From: Dryococelus australis
Taxonomy: Eukaryota > Arthropoda > Insecta > Phasmatodea > Phasmatidae
Direction: 5' to 3'
DNA: 64,000 bases
Assembly (NCBI GenBank): GCA_029891345.1
Contig: CM057000.1
Location: forward strand, 132,668,163 to 132,732,162
The translations under genes were made by a program, and so were the position numbers. The notes beneath the pieces were generated by a model that was not told where the DNA came from, ran no database searches, and was given only the letters and a program-made list of their open reading frames with translations. Positions 11,257-21,914 of the stretch are shown here, piece by piece (the stretch's first letter is position 1; each line of letters opens with the position of its first letter).

Positions 11257-11541
11257 TAGAAACATGCAAAATTCGCGTTAATATTTGACGACATTTTAAA
11301 CTTCAAACACATGCACCTTTGCAATAAGTTTGTGATTGGAACATACTTTATTCGACACTCTGCGCCGATAAATGAACACTTCACAATGGTGTATTCCAAT
11401 CACGTACATTTCAGCATTTCAAGGGGAGCGACTTCACATCTATGTAGCATACAAATGGAGAAACGACGCCTGCCGCAATATATAAGGTATTGTGAAGTTT
11501 AGCCTGATGCCAAATAATAACGCGAATTTTGCAGGTGTCTA
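11257..11541. mobile_element. Family E hAT-like element with perfect 8-bp duplication
   Basis: The element starts TAGAAACATGCAAAATTCGC and ends GCGAATTTTGCAGGTGTCTA, a good inverted pair. It is flanked by identical 8-bp sites GTTATAAC at 11249-11256 and 11542-11549. Eight-base duplications and TAG...CTA ends fit the hAT superfamily. At 285 bp without a transposase it is a MITE. The target site is itself palindromic. Confidence 0.75.
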
Positions 11542-11575
11542 GTTATAACGCAGAGTAGTGGCGCGGTTTACTACA

Positions 11576-11804
11576 GACTGTTCGCGTTACAGTGACTATT
11601 TTTGAAGCCCTCTTAATTGGAGTAATAGTAAATAAATATGTTTTGTTGTAACCTTGGACGTTACATTTCAAGTTCGGTGTAATATATGTATCGTGTTTAT
11701 TCTTTACGTGGCAATATTCGTGTTAAAGAAAGTGAGGAAGGATGAAAAATGGCTGATAGGAAAAGTATCTAGAGTCTCAAGTGCTCACTTTACCGTGATC
11801 AGCC
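11576..11804 (-). mobile_element. Family B element, diverged
   Basis: About 229 bp, from GACTGTTCGCGTTACAGTGA to GTGCTCACTTTACCGTGATC. On the minus strand the interior has the TATTGCCACGTAA-like string of family B. Non-coding. Confidence 0.5.
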
Positions 11805-11809
11805 TATAA

Positions 11810-13200
11810 TCAGTTATCCCTAGGGATAACGTGTCCTGGAGAGTACAGTGGTGGTCAAATGTAATCTTATCATGCAGCATGTAGACTGTTATGTGCAATG
11901 GGCGTAAATGGGTTCATTTTTCATTTCGGGTGTTGCAAAATGGAAAATGTTTTTGTCTGAAAAGTATTTCATGATTCCTTATAACAAGTGGTATTGTGGT
12001 ACCTAAGGAAAAGGTGCCTCAGTACAACTATGACACAAAAGACATCGAGTTATAGAATAGTTTGTTTATCAGCAGCGAGCAATGGCGTTACCCAGGGAAA
12101 TACGATGTCAGTGTTGGCGCTAGCCTCTGACATTGTACCAGTACATGCGTTGGCACACATTTTTTGCATTGGAAAATTCCCTGACATTTCCCTTATTTCC
12201 AGATAAAAATATCTTTTCTCCCTGACCTTTTGCTAAAAGCAAATTTTCTGCAAGGATTGGCGCTTTTCCATTATAACACACCTTTACACCAAAATGCTAC
12301 TCTTATTTTACAAAATTAATCTCTACATAAATTGCAAATAAAACTCCCTAAGAATTTTTTCTACAATCATCAAACCAATTTTGTACGATTCTGGTAGTGG
12401 TGCACGATTGATGGCAAAACTGCCAAATATATCATGCATATCACAGAATTCCGTGACATTTAGCTAATTTGTTAGAAATTCCCTGATATTTCCCTGATTT
12501 CGCTGGCAGTTTTCAAATTCCCTGACTTTTCCCTGTTTCCTGGGTTTTCCAGATGAGTGGCAAACGTGTGTACGTACAACACCGACCGTGAGTTTCCCTA
12601 ATCTGAAACATGTCACATGTGACATAGTTCGCTCAGGATAATGTGTTCAAATGCTCAAGAAAATTTTCCCCCTCCCCATACATTACATGTATAAAAATTA
12701 CATAACAAAAATTTTTCGAAAGCATACACGCGCGAAGCATAAACAATCGATGTTAATTTTAAAAAAATGATTAACGATGCTTAAAGTGAAAAATAAATCT
12801 TCAATACTCTCCTGGTCTTCTTCTCCCTACATACTGTCCCAAGAACTGTGAACATTTTTGTAGGGTGAGAACATAGAAAGGCTGCGCTTCTGGCACTTCG
12901 AAGACCGAATGTACTCTTCATATGTTTAGACACGAAGTTGTTTCGGGATACACACAGATCTTCAACCTATTTGTGCCAAGTAGTGTAGGCTTCTTGCAAT
13001 TAACGTCAGTAACAAAGCTGAAAATGCGTTTTACCTCAGCATTAGAATGTGGAGTTAAGAATCTACGTTTAGCAAGAGCAGCAATATTGGGGGGGGGGGG
13101 GGAACCTTCTTTGGACCTAATTTGAATCCACACTTCATCATTATCGATTTTATTTAGTTTCTAAATTTCCAAATAACAAAATGAATAAATCAAATGACTA
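11810..13200. other. AT-rich stretch with repeated TTCCCTG motifs
   Basis: No gene recognised. From about 12170 to 12560 the sequence repeats short TTCCCTGA(C/T)(A/T)TTTCCCT motifs at irregular spacing. The motif recurs at 13675-13790. A 14-G run lies at 13089-13102. The frames here are short and start-less. Confidence 0.4.
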
Positions 13201-13213
13201 TAGTCAAAAGGGA

Positions 13214-13480
13214 GGCCACGGTGACTGAGCGGTTAGCCTGCTCGCCTCCCACCAAGGCAAACCAGGTTCCATCCCGGCCGGATCACTCCCGGATTTTCGC
13301 ATGTGGGAATCCTGCCGGACGATGCCATTGGGCGGCGGGTTTTCTCGGGTATCTCCCGTTTCCCCTTCCGTTTAATTCCGGCGCTGCTCAATACTCACCT
13401 CAATCACCCTCATCGGCTCTCAAGACCTCGCTATTAAAAGCCGCCCAAATCTCTTCACTGACTCATTCACTACACTCAAC
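13214..13480 (+). mobile_element. SINE family S1, near full length
   Basis: The head is ACTGAGCGGTTAGCCTGCTC (A-box). The B-box (AGGTTCCATCCC) is degenerate. The body has GGATTTTCGCATGTGGGAAT and GGCGGGTTTTCTCGGG, and the tail has AAAAGCCGCCCAAATC. It is immediately followed by an S2 fragment. Confidence 0.75.
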
Positions 13481-13489
13481 AGTTAGAGA

Positions 13490-13650
13490 TCATACGCCGG
13501 CCTGGAGTGTGGGAAGTTCTGGGTTCGATTCCCAGGTAAAGAATGAGTGTTAGTTTAAGTTAGGTTATAAGTTAGTTTATAAGCCGTCCCCTGATGAGCC
13601 TATGGGCATAACACCAGAGGACGTTAAGAAACCCTATCCAATCCAATCAA
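13490..13650 (+). mobile_element. SINE family S2, 5'-degraded
   Basis: The B-box GGGTTCGATTCCC and the S2 tail (TAAGTTAGTTTATAAGCCG; AGGACGTTAAGAAACCCTA; terminal CAATCCAATC) match the copy at 41549-41740. The A-box half is poorly preserved. Confidence 0.65.
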
Positions 13651-13654
13651 AATA

Positions 13655-14660
13655 AAAATGACATCTAACTGACTGCCTGAATTTTCCCCCGACTTCAGGA
13701 GGTATCGTTAAAAGAAATCCCTTTCTTCCCTTTTCCTTCAGAAAGTATCCCGAATTTCCCTGAAAGAAAAATTTCCCTCGACTTACCATATCACTGGGCC
13801 AGGTATTATACCTTACACGATCAATAATCATCGCTATGGCCGGTTTGAAAACCAATCGTCCGTGGCATTACTTGTTTTCTACGACACTTGTGGGTTTGTC
13901 AGGACAGACCGTGTGACCGCATAGTGTCAGGCGAGTATAAGGCGTACAGAGGCAGCTCTTCCCATATAGACAACAGAGTTACCCTTCACCGGCATCACTG
14001 CCAATCATTCGAATCTATATAAGATAAATAAAGAATAATAAAAATTCAACAATTATGAAATAAGTGCACATCGTACAATTTGAAATGTATTAGTAAATAC
14101 AATGTGAAATACATTATTATTACAAACATAAAAATATAGCGTACACCCATGACCTAAAGAGGTGAAGACTACAGATGCCCGTACTAAAGGAAATCCTACA
14201 GCATCCACCAGGAGCACTGATGTAAAATCCACCTGGGAAAGACAACCCCCCGCTGCAGTCGGCTGCAATCGAAGAATATCTGCTTTTATATTCCTTCTCT
14301 CCAATCCCTTCATTTTCCTTCTCCCACATCCCTTCACTTACCTTTCCCATCAGACCTTGGATACAAAATAACAAAGAATAATCTGCCACTGGAAAAGCAA
14401 CACACTACGCTGTTTCGTCGAATCATACCTTCTGCCACTCCGGTAAGAGAAATTACAATTTTATTTATTTTTTCTGAGAACTATAAGTTTAAGTTCTTCA
14501 GTCGTTTGACATTTTACTGTATACAGTACTGTATATTGTTACCACCACGGGGATTAATAAAATGATAACCAGTAGCAACCAATTTATGATTTATCAATAA
14601 TACGTAAAGTTGAAACATAATTGAAATTTCTGTATTTAAAAGTACGTTTGCGTAGTAGGA
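13655..14660. other. Unassigned sequence
   Basis: It has TTTCCC-rich patches at 13675-13790. The rest is AT-rich without a recognised gene or element. Frames at 14053-14389 overlap on both strands and have no family signature. Confidence 0.35.
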
Positions 14661-14675
14661 AAACCTACGGAGGAA

Positions 14676-14835
14676 CCGACCTCCCGTAGCGCAGTCGGGT
14701 GGTGCGCCACCGATCTGGGGTACTGGAGGCTCTGGGTTCGAATCCCGGGTAAGGAATGGGAATGCCTGTAAGACGTCAACCGCTAAGCTTTGAAGCATAA
14801 AACCTGGGGATGTTAAAAAGCCCAATACAATACAA
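14676..14835 (+). mobile_element. SINE family S2 with target-site duplication
   Basis: A-box region CCCGTAGCGCAGTCGGGTGG, B-box GGGTTCGAATCCC and 3' tail CAATACAATACAA. It is flanked by near-identical 12-bp sites CCTACGGAGGAA (14664-14675) and CCTACGAAGGAA (14836-14847), the mark of LINE-mediated retroposition. It is not a tRNA gene because the acceptor stem cannot close. Confidence 0.85.
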
Positions 14836-15143
14836 CCTACGAAGGAAAAGCAATATGTAAAATGTTTGTAACGCTTACCCAATAAACATCTGTGTAGTGT
14901 GTTGTTTCATATAAGTGGAGAAGATAACTACCGTACAACTGCAAAACTAAAATGATTTTGGTTGTCGTTAAGGGAGTTTACGATTTCTTTCCCCATTATG
15001 AGGCCGTCTGGAGGCTGGCCGTGCAAACCAATAACAAAACGCGTAAATAGAAAACTTGTTGGAGTACTTGTTCTCAACAGAAATACAGCCTTGGATGTTT
15101 TATAATTTGAGTTTAAACTGTTTCCATTTTCTCACCATCACAG

Positions 15144-15325
15144 AAGAGAACGAAGATGCGGAAGAAATTTACATTCTATGGCCTGAATGGCGTGTACTTC
15201 AGCTTGTGGTCTCCCAGCAAAAATGTGTTTCTGACAAGAGAGTGGGGCCTTTGCGCATTCTTGTGCCGCAGGAGAGTTATTAGAGAACTTGACGATCTAT
15301 TCCCTTTTCAATATCCTATAAACCT
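15144..15325 (+). CDS. Candidate internal coding exon, unrecognised
   Basis: A good 3' splice site (TTTTCTCACCATCACAG, ending 15143) precedes a stretch open in two frames. A donor-like CCTGTAAGC follows at 15324. In the frame of ATG 15156 the product contains KKFTFYGLNGVYFSLWSPSK and RRRVIRELDDLFPFQYPINL, ending in TAA at 15327 if unspliced. The second open frame (EENEDAEEIYILWPEWRVLQ) is equally protein-like, so the choice of frame is uncertain. No family is recognised. A chance frame cannot be excluded. Confidence 0.2.
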
Positions 15326-15743
15326 GTAAGCAGGCTGTAGACTATGGCTGTGTATAACAAACAAAAAACCACAGTCAAGTGGAGGGGCTTCCCTTACAAA
15401 GATTTTTCTGGTGCTAAAGATATCCAGTTAGAAGTCACTTCAGAATTTTCTGGCCCCAATTTATTATTTATAGTGTTTTTTTATTCACTGGTAACAAAGA
15501 CAGTGTGCTAAGGATTTAATTGAGAGCAAACAAGTAAGTATTTTAGTTTCAATGGTGCGTTTACGTGAATGGTTCAATAATTTATCTCCAAGGGCAGGGT
15601 TTTTGCCCTAGACCGGAATTTATTAATCCGTAGTGACAGTCATATTAATTGATAAAAGAAATCCAATCCGCTTTAAAAAAACTCATGTTTCTTCCAGAAG
15701 ATATACTAACTCCCCCTCGCAGGATTCTCTGACATCGTCACGA

Positions 15744-15956
15744 AATACGAGAGCCGATGAGGGTGACTGTGGAGAGTATGGAGCAGCGGAGGAATGGAAG
15801 GGCCGGAGAAACGGGAGCTCCTCGAGAAAACCCGCCTAACAGCAGCATCTCCCGTCACGATTCCCACTTGCGAAAATCCGGGAGTGGCCCGTCTGGGGAT
15901 TGAAGCCGATTCACCTTGGTGGGAGGCGAGCAGGCTAACCGTTCAGCCACCAACTT
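15744..15956 (-). mobile_element. SINE family S1
   Basis: On the minus strand it opens TGGCTGAACGGTTAGCCTGC (A-box) and has GGCTTCAATCCCC (B-box), then GGATTTTCGCAAGTGGGAAT. The tail is shortened. It directly abuts the 5'-truncated C element at 15957. Confidence 0.75.
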
Positions 15957-16296
15957 TTCTGAAGCCCTGCTTATATTCTGATGCGCCAAGTCTAGGAAAT
16001 TGCACCAGAGAGACAACTCGCCGTCTTTGTGCGCACTCAATTTAATAATATTTTGCATGATGACTACTTCTTATTAATTACCAACACACCTATTTTCTCA
16101 GTTTCATTTGTATTAATTATAAATTAACATTATGATACATACATATGTGTTAAAGTTTAATTTAACTAACAATAAGATACTTTTATAATAGGCTTGACTT
16201 CATTCATCATATTTAGGAAACAACCAAACAAGTCTTGTCTGGGGTGATTTTTCAAATGTTTGATTCAAAAAGTGAAGAAACCATGAAAGGACTATA
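15957..16296 (+). mobile_element. Family C element, 5'-truncated
   Basis: Begins inside the left end (CTGAAGCCCTGCTTATA) and continues with TCTAGGAAATTGCACC, GGGGTGATTTTTCAAATG and the right-end-like GAAGAAACCATGAAAGGAC. The missing left terminus coincides with the adjacent SINE. Confidence 0.55.
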
Positions 16297-16878
16297 GCTA
16301 GCTGGATATAAGGGTATTTTGTGAGAATTTTCTTTTAAAAAAATATAAACAAGTTAGTAAAACCGAGATTCCAATATGATAGAGGAAGGTTCCCTTCATG
16401 ACATCTATGGGGAAAAATGGCAGGGAATGAAAGGTGTACGGCGGCGGCAAGTTGGCGACACTGGCCCGTACAGTGGGGGACTGCGTCGTAAAGCAGGCGG
16501 AAGTGCGACGTAAAGCACGCTCGTGTCTTACGCCACCGCTCCCCCGTGGTGAAGGGTGAAGTCGGGAAGGGGGGGGGGGGTTGGGTTACGACGTATCGCT
16601 CAGGACGCCTACTGCCGCTGGCGTCGTCTTCACTCAGCTCCCACAACTCGTAGCCATGCCTGCGACCCGGCAAGCTCTGTTACACGTACCAATATCTCGG
16701 TACACATACCAGTTTTTTCAGGGTCTCATATTACGTATGTACCGAGATAATTTCGGCCTCATATGCAAAAATACCACAAATGTTCGACTGACAGAAATCT
16801 ACAAAAATATCATAACCTCGTCTCCCTCAAAAAAGATAAGGAAAATAATGGTTTTTCTCGTTTAATTGCGTGACTCTT

Positions 16879-17658
16879 GCTTAAGGTGAAGTAAAGCAAC
16901 TGCCTATGGAGCATTGCACCAGACTATACAACGTAAAGAACTTATTAAAAAAGTAGTACAGACGCCATGGAAATTGTCAAAAAAGTGCGATATAGGTGGT
17001 GTATGAAAGAAGAACGTATATATATTTGCAACATTATATAACATTTTACTAAAATATACTTTTTAAATATAAAAAAATAATCGATTAAAATTGTTTTTTT
17101 TTATTACAAAATTTAAGCAATTTCCATTCTGGATGCTTCAGAAAGCATAATTCGCAAGAAAATCTTCGTCATGGAATATCGTCATAATGTTTAAAACGAT
17201 GATTATATGCAAGAAAATTGTATGAATAATGTAGGAAATAATTTTTTGTATTTGATGTTATGTGTTCATTTGTTACAAAAATTTATGGCTGAAATCGATG
17301 TAAATAAAGCTAGTTTCAAATTCGATATGAAACATTATTACTATGATTTTATTACACATGATCACAGTAAATATTGACAATCTTTCTTGAAGACGATTTT
17401 CTTGTAAATTCTGCTTTCCGAGGCATTCAAAATGGAAATGCAGTTAGATTTTGTTAAAAAGGTGGACTCTATCGATAGATTAATTTTTTACATTTAAAAA
17501 GTATATTTTAGTAAAATACGTTATAATTTTGCAAAGTATATACATTCTTCTTTCATATACAGCATAAATCACAATTTTCTGACCATTTTCAAGGCGTCTG
17601 CGCTACTTTTTTAAGAGTTCTTCACATTGTACAGTCAGTTGCTTGACTTCAACCTTAG
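16879..17658. mobile_element. Large foldback element with ~320-bp arms
   Basis: The left arm (about 16879-17205) and right arm (about 17360-17658) are inverted copies over nearly their whole length. Paired landmarks are AAAAAAGTAGTACAGACGCC with GGCGTCTGCGCTACTTTTTT, and ATTTTACTAAAATATACTTT with AAAGTATATTTTAGTAAAAT. About 150 bp of AT-rich sequence separates them. There is no coding frame. It is a foldback/MITE-type transposon of undetermined superfamily with no clear target duplication. Confidence 0.7.
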
Positions 17659-18162
17659 CGTATCAGTTTCTCGTCTGTAGTACCAGTATTTTGCCATGTG
17701 TGTACCAGAATTTCCACGTGGCCATCTAACATCCGTGGACCCGGTCTCCTGTCACAGCTTTCCCCGCCCGGCAACACGCGGCAAGTGGACAGTGGATATG
17801 TCCGTGCGCCGCTTTAAGGAAGGTCAGTCCCTGTCGAATTATTTTTATACACTTTCAGCCACAAATTCTACTTCAGGAGGTGCATTACAATTTTTTGGGA
17901 CGACAAACCCTGGATAGCACCTTCCTTAATGTTCTTGAATTTCTACACATTCCCTGCACCTGATATTTCATAACTTGTAACAGCCGATGTAAAATAATAT
18001 ATTATTTTGCGGGAGCGACTACGGCAGTCGAACAGAACATATTTATGAAAACGCATGGCGTCTGAAAAAATTCCATCGAAAATCCACGTTTGCGGGTAGC
18101 GGCCGAAAATTAAAAAAAAAGTCCAAGATGGCGCGGACTAATCCCCCTTGATAACGAGGTGA

Positions 18163-18365
18163 AGGGTCACGATGGTGTATTGTTCAGGTACTCACGACCC
18201 ACAAAGGCGAACAGGGTTCAATTCCCGGTGGGGTTGCTCCCTGATATTCGCACGTGGGAATCGTGCCGGACAATGCCGCTGATCGGGGGGTTTCCTCGGG
18301 GGTGTCCTAGTTTCCACCAACCTTATATTCCGGCGCTGCTCCATACTCACGTCACGTCACATGGA
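18163..18365 (+). mobile_element. SINE family S1, diverged
   Basis: The A-box half is damaged. The B-box region GGGTTCAATTCCCGG and the body (GATATTCGCACGTGGGAATC; GGGTTTCCTCGGGGGTGTCC; CGGCGCTGCTCCATACTCAC) are clear. An older copy than that at 13214. Confidence 0.6.
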
Positions 18366-18391
18366 GGATTCTCAGGGAAGAGTTGAAAGTT

Positions 18392-18427
18392 ACTTCGCCC
18401 CTGCCTCTTATCCAAGGCAGGGGCGAG
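18392..18427. other. GC-rich perfect hairpin
   Basis: CGCCCCTGCCT and AGGCAGGGGCG pair over 11 bp around an 8-9 nt loop. It sits just after an S1 SINE. Function unknown. Confidence 0.6.
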
Positions 18428-18797
18428 TTTAGATGGCCGCGCGCCAAGCTCAGTCGAGCTGTTGCTGTGATGTGGTCGTGGTCCAACGGCCAACAGGATG
18501 TCCCTCGAGTCTCCGTCGATGCCGGGGTTGCTTCAGGTCATTCACCCTGCTTCCACCAACACTGATGTTAAAATAGTACCATGTATTATCATACAAGTTG
18601 TCGGGTGTCGGCCCCCTGGCACGTACGTATTAATGAAACACAGATTTTACCCTCCATAGGGTGCAGTTCCCGTAATAAAAAACACTCTTACTGGCCTAAT
18701 CGGCTATAGGGCGCCGTACCCGAAGTTACTCAAGGGTAAAAAGTAATGAACAGGTGGATTCTGTCACACACGTATTTATTACTGTATTACTTGTATA

Positions 18798-19209
18798 GGC
18801 TATTCACGGTAAAATGAGCACTTTTAAAGGCCTGCTTAAGATCTATTTGATAGCACGTTGTGTATCATTCCGCCTTATATAAAATATAACATTGCCATGG
18901 CCTCATCACTTTATCCATGTGACGGTCAAGTGAAACTAGGAAATTATTAGAAAAATAAATATTTTTCAAATTTGCTCATTTTTTTACATTTTTATGCATT
19001 AAAAAAACATTAAGCAAAAGATATAAGTTATCACATATGGTTACCTAACACTTTTTATTCGACTTTAAGATATGGAACTACTTTCCATCCATTGTTACCA
19101 ACTTTACTGGGCGTATGTCACTCAGGACATCCGTTACGATATATGCAAGCAGGGGCAGTGATTTTTTCTAAGGTTGATTTCAAAAGTGCTCACTTGATCG
19201 TGAACAGCC
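18798..19209 (+). mobile_element. Family A element with TA flanks
   Basis: Left end GGCTATTCACGGTAAAATGA and right end CACTTGATCGTGAACAGCC. It is flanked on both sides by TA within a mirrored TGTATA/TATACA context, the clearest indication that family A targets TA-rich sites. The interior is the complete family order. Non-coding. Confidence 0.75.
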
Positions 19210-19780
19210 TATACAAGCGAGACTTCATACATCACAACATTTAAGAGGGCCTGACGCTCAGTAACCTATGCTGATAAAAACAGCCGCTAAGAGCACGACT
19301 TTAAGTTGTTTTGCATTCAAAATTTACACGGTCGACTCCTCGACACTAATTAAACAAAAAGGTTCCAGTTTATAATTAAGATACAGACATTCTAAGTGAT
19401 TGCCGCCTGAAGATGTCGTGCCGAGTGGGGGCACAAAATGTGCTAGTCCCGCGTGTGCAACTCACTCTGGCTTTAAAACAATTACGTGATTGCAACACCC
19501 GAACTTGGAAATTAATGTATGATCGAACTTACACTTAAAAGACTGAAAATTACTTAAATCTAAGTTATTTTATCTAGTACGTTTTCTGAAACTACAGCAA
19601 AGTGTTTGAAATGGCGTATATGTCCATAATCGTTCAAACAATCAATTACATCCATTGCATCAATTGTTCAAACAGAAAAGTTTTTATCGAATACGGATAA
19701 CACCCGGCAAGTTTTTTATTGGTGAAAATGGGAATGTATCACTACATTATTAAACACATGCTTGAGCATTGGAGAAACGA
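19210..19780. other. AT-rich unassigned sequence
   Basis: No gene or repeat recognised. Confidence 0.4.
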
Positions 19781-20000
19781 ACCGGAGATTCTGTAATTGT
19801 GCAGTTGCATCGACATCTCCCATCAGCGCCGACCTCACCCCCCTCCCCAATCTCACAACATCCCCTCGCTGACAGTCGCATGCCACGGGTGCAACTGGAA
19901 CGAGCACTCGGCGCGGGCAGCCGGAACCGTCCGCCAATTTGCCTCGCCGTTTAATTACCGAAATTAATTCGGGGCTCTTTAGCAGCAAGTGACGTGTGAG
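19780..20000. promoter_or_regulatory. GC-rich island with TAATTA cores (candidate regulatory element)
   Basis: GC-rich sequence ends in GTTTAATTACCGAAATTAAT, two homeodomain-type TAATT(A) cores. The block resembles those near 10050, 37650 and 42400 in style but not in sequence. The overlapping 90-codon minus-strand frame shows no family features. Regulatory role is inferred from composition. Confidence 0.25.
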
Positions 20001-20271
20001 GGGAGTGCTGACGATCTTCGGCCAGCAGGAAGGGAGGGTGTTGGTTCATGACCACGAATCAGGCTTGAAAGCGAAGAGCGAGAAAGACGAGAACGCAATA
20101 TCCCAGGCCTGTTCAATTAGTTCTCCCATAGGGGCGCACACGCTTATCGCATCTCTTATTTACTTGAAATTTGTGCGTGTAATTTCGTCATTATAAAATT
20201 TTATGGTGTTTTTTTTTTAATTTCTAATAATTATTAGCTTGCCCGTAGAATCACTAGTTTTGTGTTTTGTG

Positions 20272-20615
20272 TCATTTTATACTAATATTATAAAGAGGTA
20301 ATGTGAGTTTGTTTATTTGATTATATGTCTGCGGTAACCTCGGAAACTACACGGCCGATTTTTATACTTCTTTCACTATTAAAAAGCTACATTCTTCCGG
20401 GTGGTCATAGGCTATGTTTAGTTTTTAAAAAAAATCCCTTAAAGAGTTTTTTTTAATATTTGTAAACCAAGTCGCAGAAAAATGAACTACTTGGCTGCTT
20501 TCTAAACATGCGCTAACAAAACCATTATTCGCAGGTAATCGCAGGTAGTCATGGGCAGTCACGAGTAGTCACGGGAAGTCCATAACACCTGAGAGTAGCG
20601 ATGGCGGGCTGCTAG
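20272..20615 (+). mobile_element. Helitron-like non-autonomous element (candidate)
   Basis: The left part TATACTAATATTATAAAGAG, then GAAACTACACGGCCGATTTT and the right part ending GGGCTGCTAG, resembles a very widespread arthropod repeat that I associate with Helitron-type elements ending in CTAG. No inverted terminal repeats are seen. The class assignment is from memory of the pattern and is moderate to low in certainty. A 10-bp tandem repeat lies inside at 20530-20579. Confidence 0.4.
20530..20579 (+). repeat. Five-unit 10-bp tandem repeat
   Basis: Units CGCAGGTAAT, CGCAGGTAGT, CATGGGCAGT, CACGAGTAGT and CACGGGAAGT follow each other without gaps. Confidence 0.8.
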
Positions 20616-20975
20616 TGTTGTAATAATTAGCGTTAATAGTAAAAATTATATTTACGTCTTTAAAACACTTAATAGCGATTCTTGGTTGAAGCACGAAGAA
20701 TTGTGATTGGGTTAATGAAATGTATGTTTTAATCCATAGTGAAAAAGGAAAGGCAGCTGGTGTTTCATAATATAATAAGTAATAGAGATATGATAAATTA
20801 TTTCATATACAAATTTTTACAACTGTCGCCAGTCACAGTTGACATTAAATTAGGTGATTGCATTCCCAACTTTATAGAAAAGTAAAGAATAGCTGACGAA
20901 ATACTTTGTTTGCGGGCCAGTTTGTATCTGTCAGGCCGCTAACTGAACATGAACAGTCCTGGTGTATCCTTTCCT

Positions 20976-21914
20976 CATATCCACACCCACGCCAATAACT
21001 GTCCAGCCACACATGAGACGTAAAATAACCCTTTTCCAGTCCCTGTGTCCGCAGCACTGGAAATATTGCACACAAAGGAAATATATGACAATAGCTATAC
21101 ACAGCTAGGATCATTACACAAATCAGCTAGTTCCTTCCCTGTTTGGTATTGTGGTTTGCTGCGGTTTGTGTGTGACTGGTTCATCCCAATGTCTTTGAAG
21201 CACCAAACACATATCCACACCCACGCCAATAACTGTCCAGCCATACATGAGACGTAAAATTACCCCTTTTCCAGTCCCTGTGTCCGCAGCACTGGAAATA
21301 TTGCACACAAAGGAAATATATGACAATAGCTATACACAGCTGGGATCATTACACAAATCAGTGAGTTCCTTCCCTGTTTGGTATTGTGGTTTGCTGCGGT
21401 TTGTGTGTGACTGGTTCATCCCAATGTCTTTGAAGCACCAAACACATATCCACACCCACGCCAATAACTGTCCAGCCATACATGAGACGTAAAATTACCC
21501 CTTTTCCAGTCCCTGTGTCCGCAGCACTGGAAATATTGCACACAAAGGAAATATATGACAATAGCTATACACAGCTAGGATCATTACACAAATCAGCTAG
21601 TTCCTTCCCTGTTTGGTATTGTGGTTTGCTGCGGTTTGTGTGTGACTGGTTCATCCCAATGTCTTTGAAGCACCAAACACATATCCACACCCACGTCAAT
21701 AACTGTCCAGCCATACATGAGACGTAAAATTACCCCTTTTCCAGTCCCTGTGTCCGCAGCACTGGAAATATTGCACACAAAGGAAATATATGACAATAGC
21801 TATAAACAGCTGGGATCATTACACAAATCAGCGAGTTCCTTCCCTGTTTGGTATTGTGGTTTGCTGCGGTTTGTGTGTGACTGGTTCATCCCAATGTCTT
21901 TGAAACACCAAACA
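20976..21914 (+). repeat. 235-bp tandem array, four units
   Basis: Unit starts (CATATCCACACCCACG) fall at 20976, 21210, 21445 and 21680, and the array closes at 21914, giving one 234-bp and three 235-bp units. Units differ at only a few positions, such as GCTAGTTCC versus GTGAGTTCC or GCGAGTTCC. Each carries an 81-codon frame starting MRRKITPFPVPVSAALEI, but the 235-bp period is not a multiple of three, so the frame cannot run through the array. I take it as satellite-like DNA rather than coding repeats. Confidence 0.9.

Noticed and set aside
13218..13290. Possible Ser/Leu tRNA
   Set aside because: It is the head of an S1 SINE with five other copies in the window.
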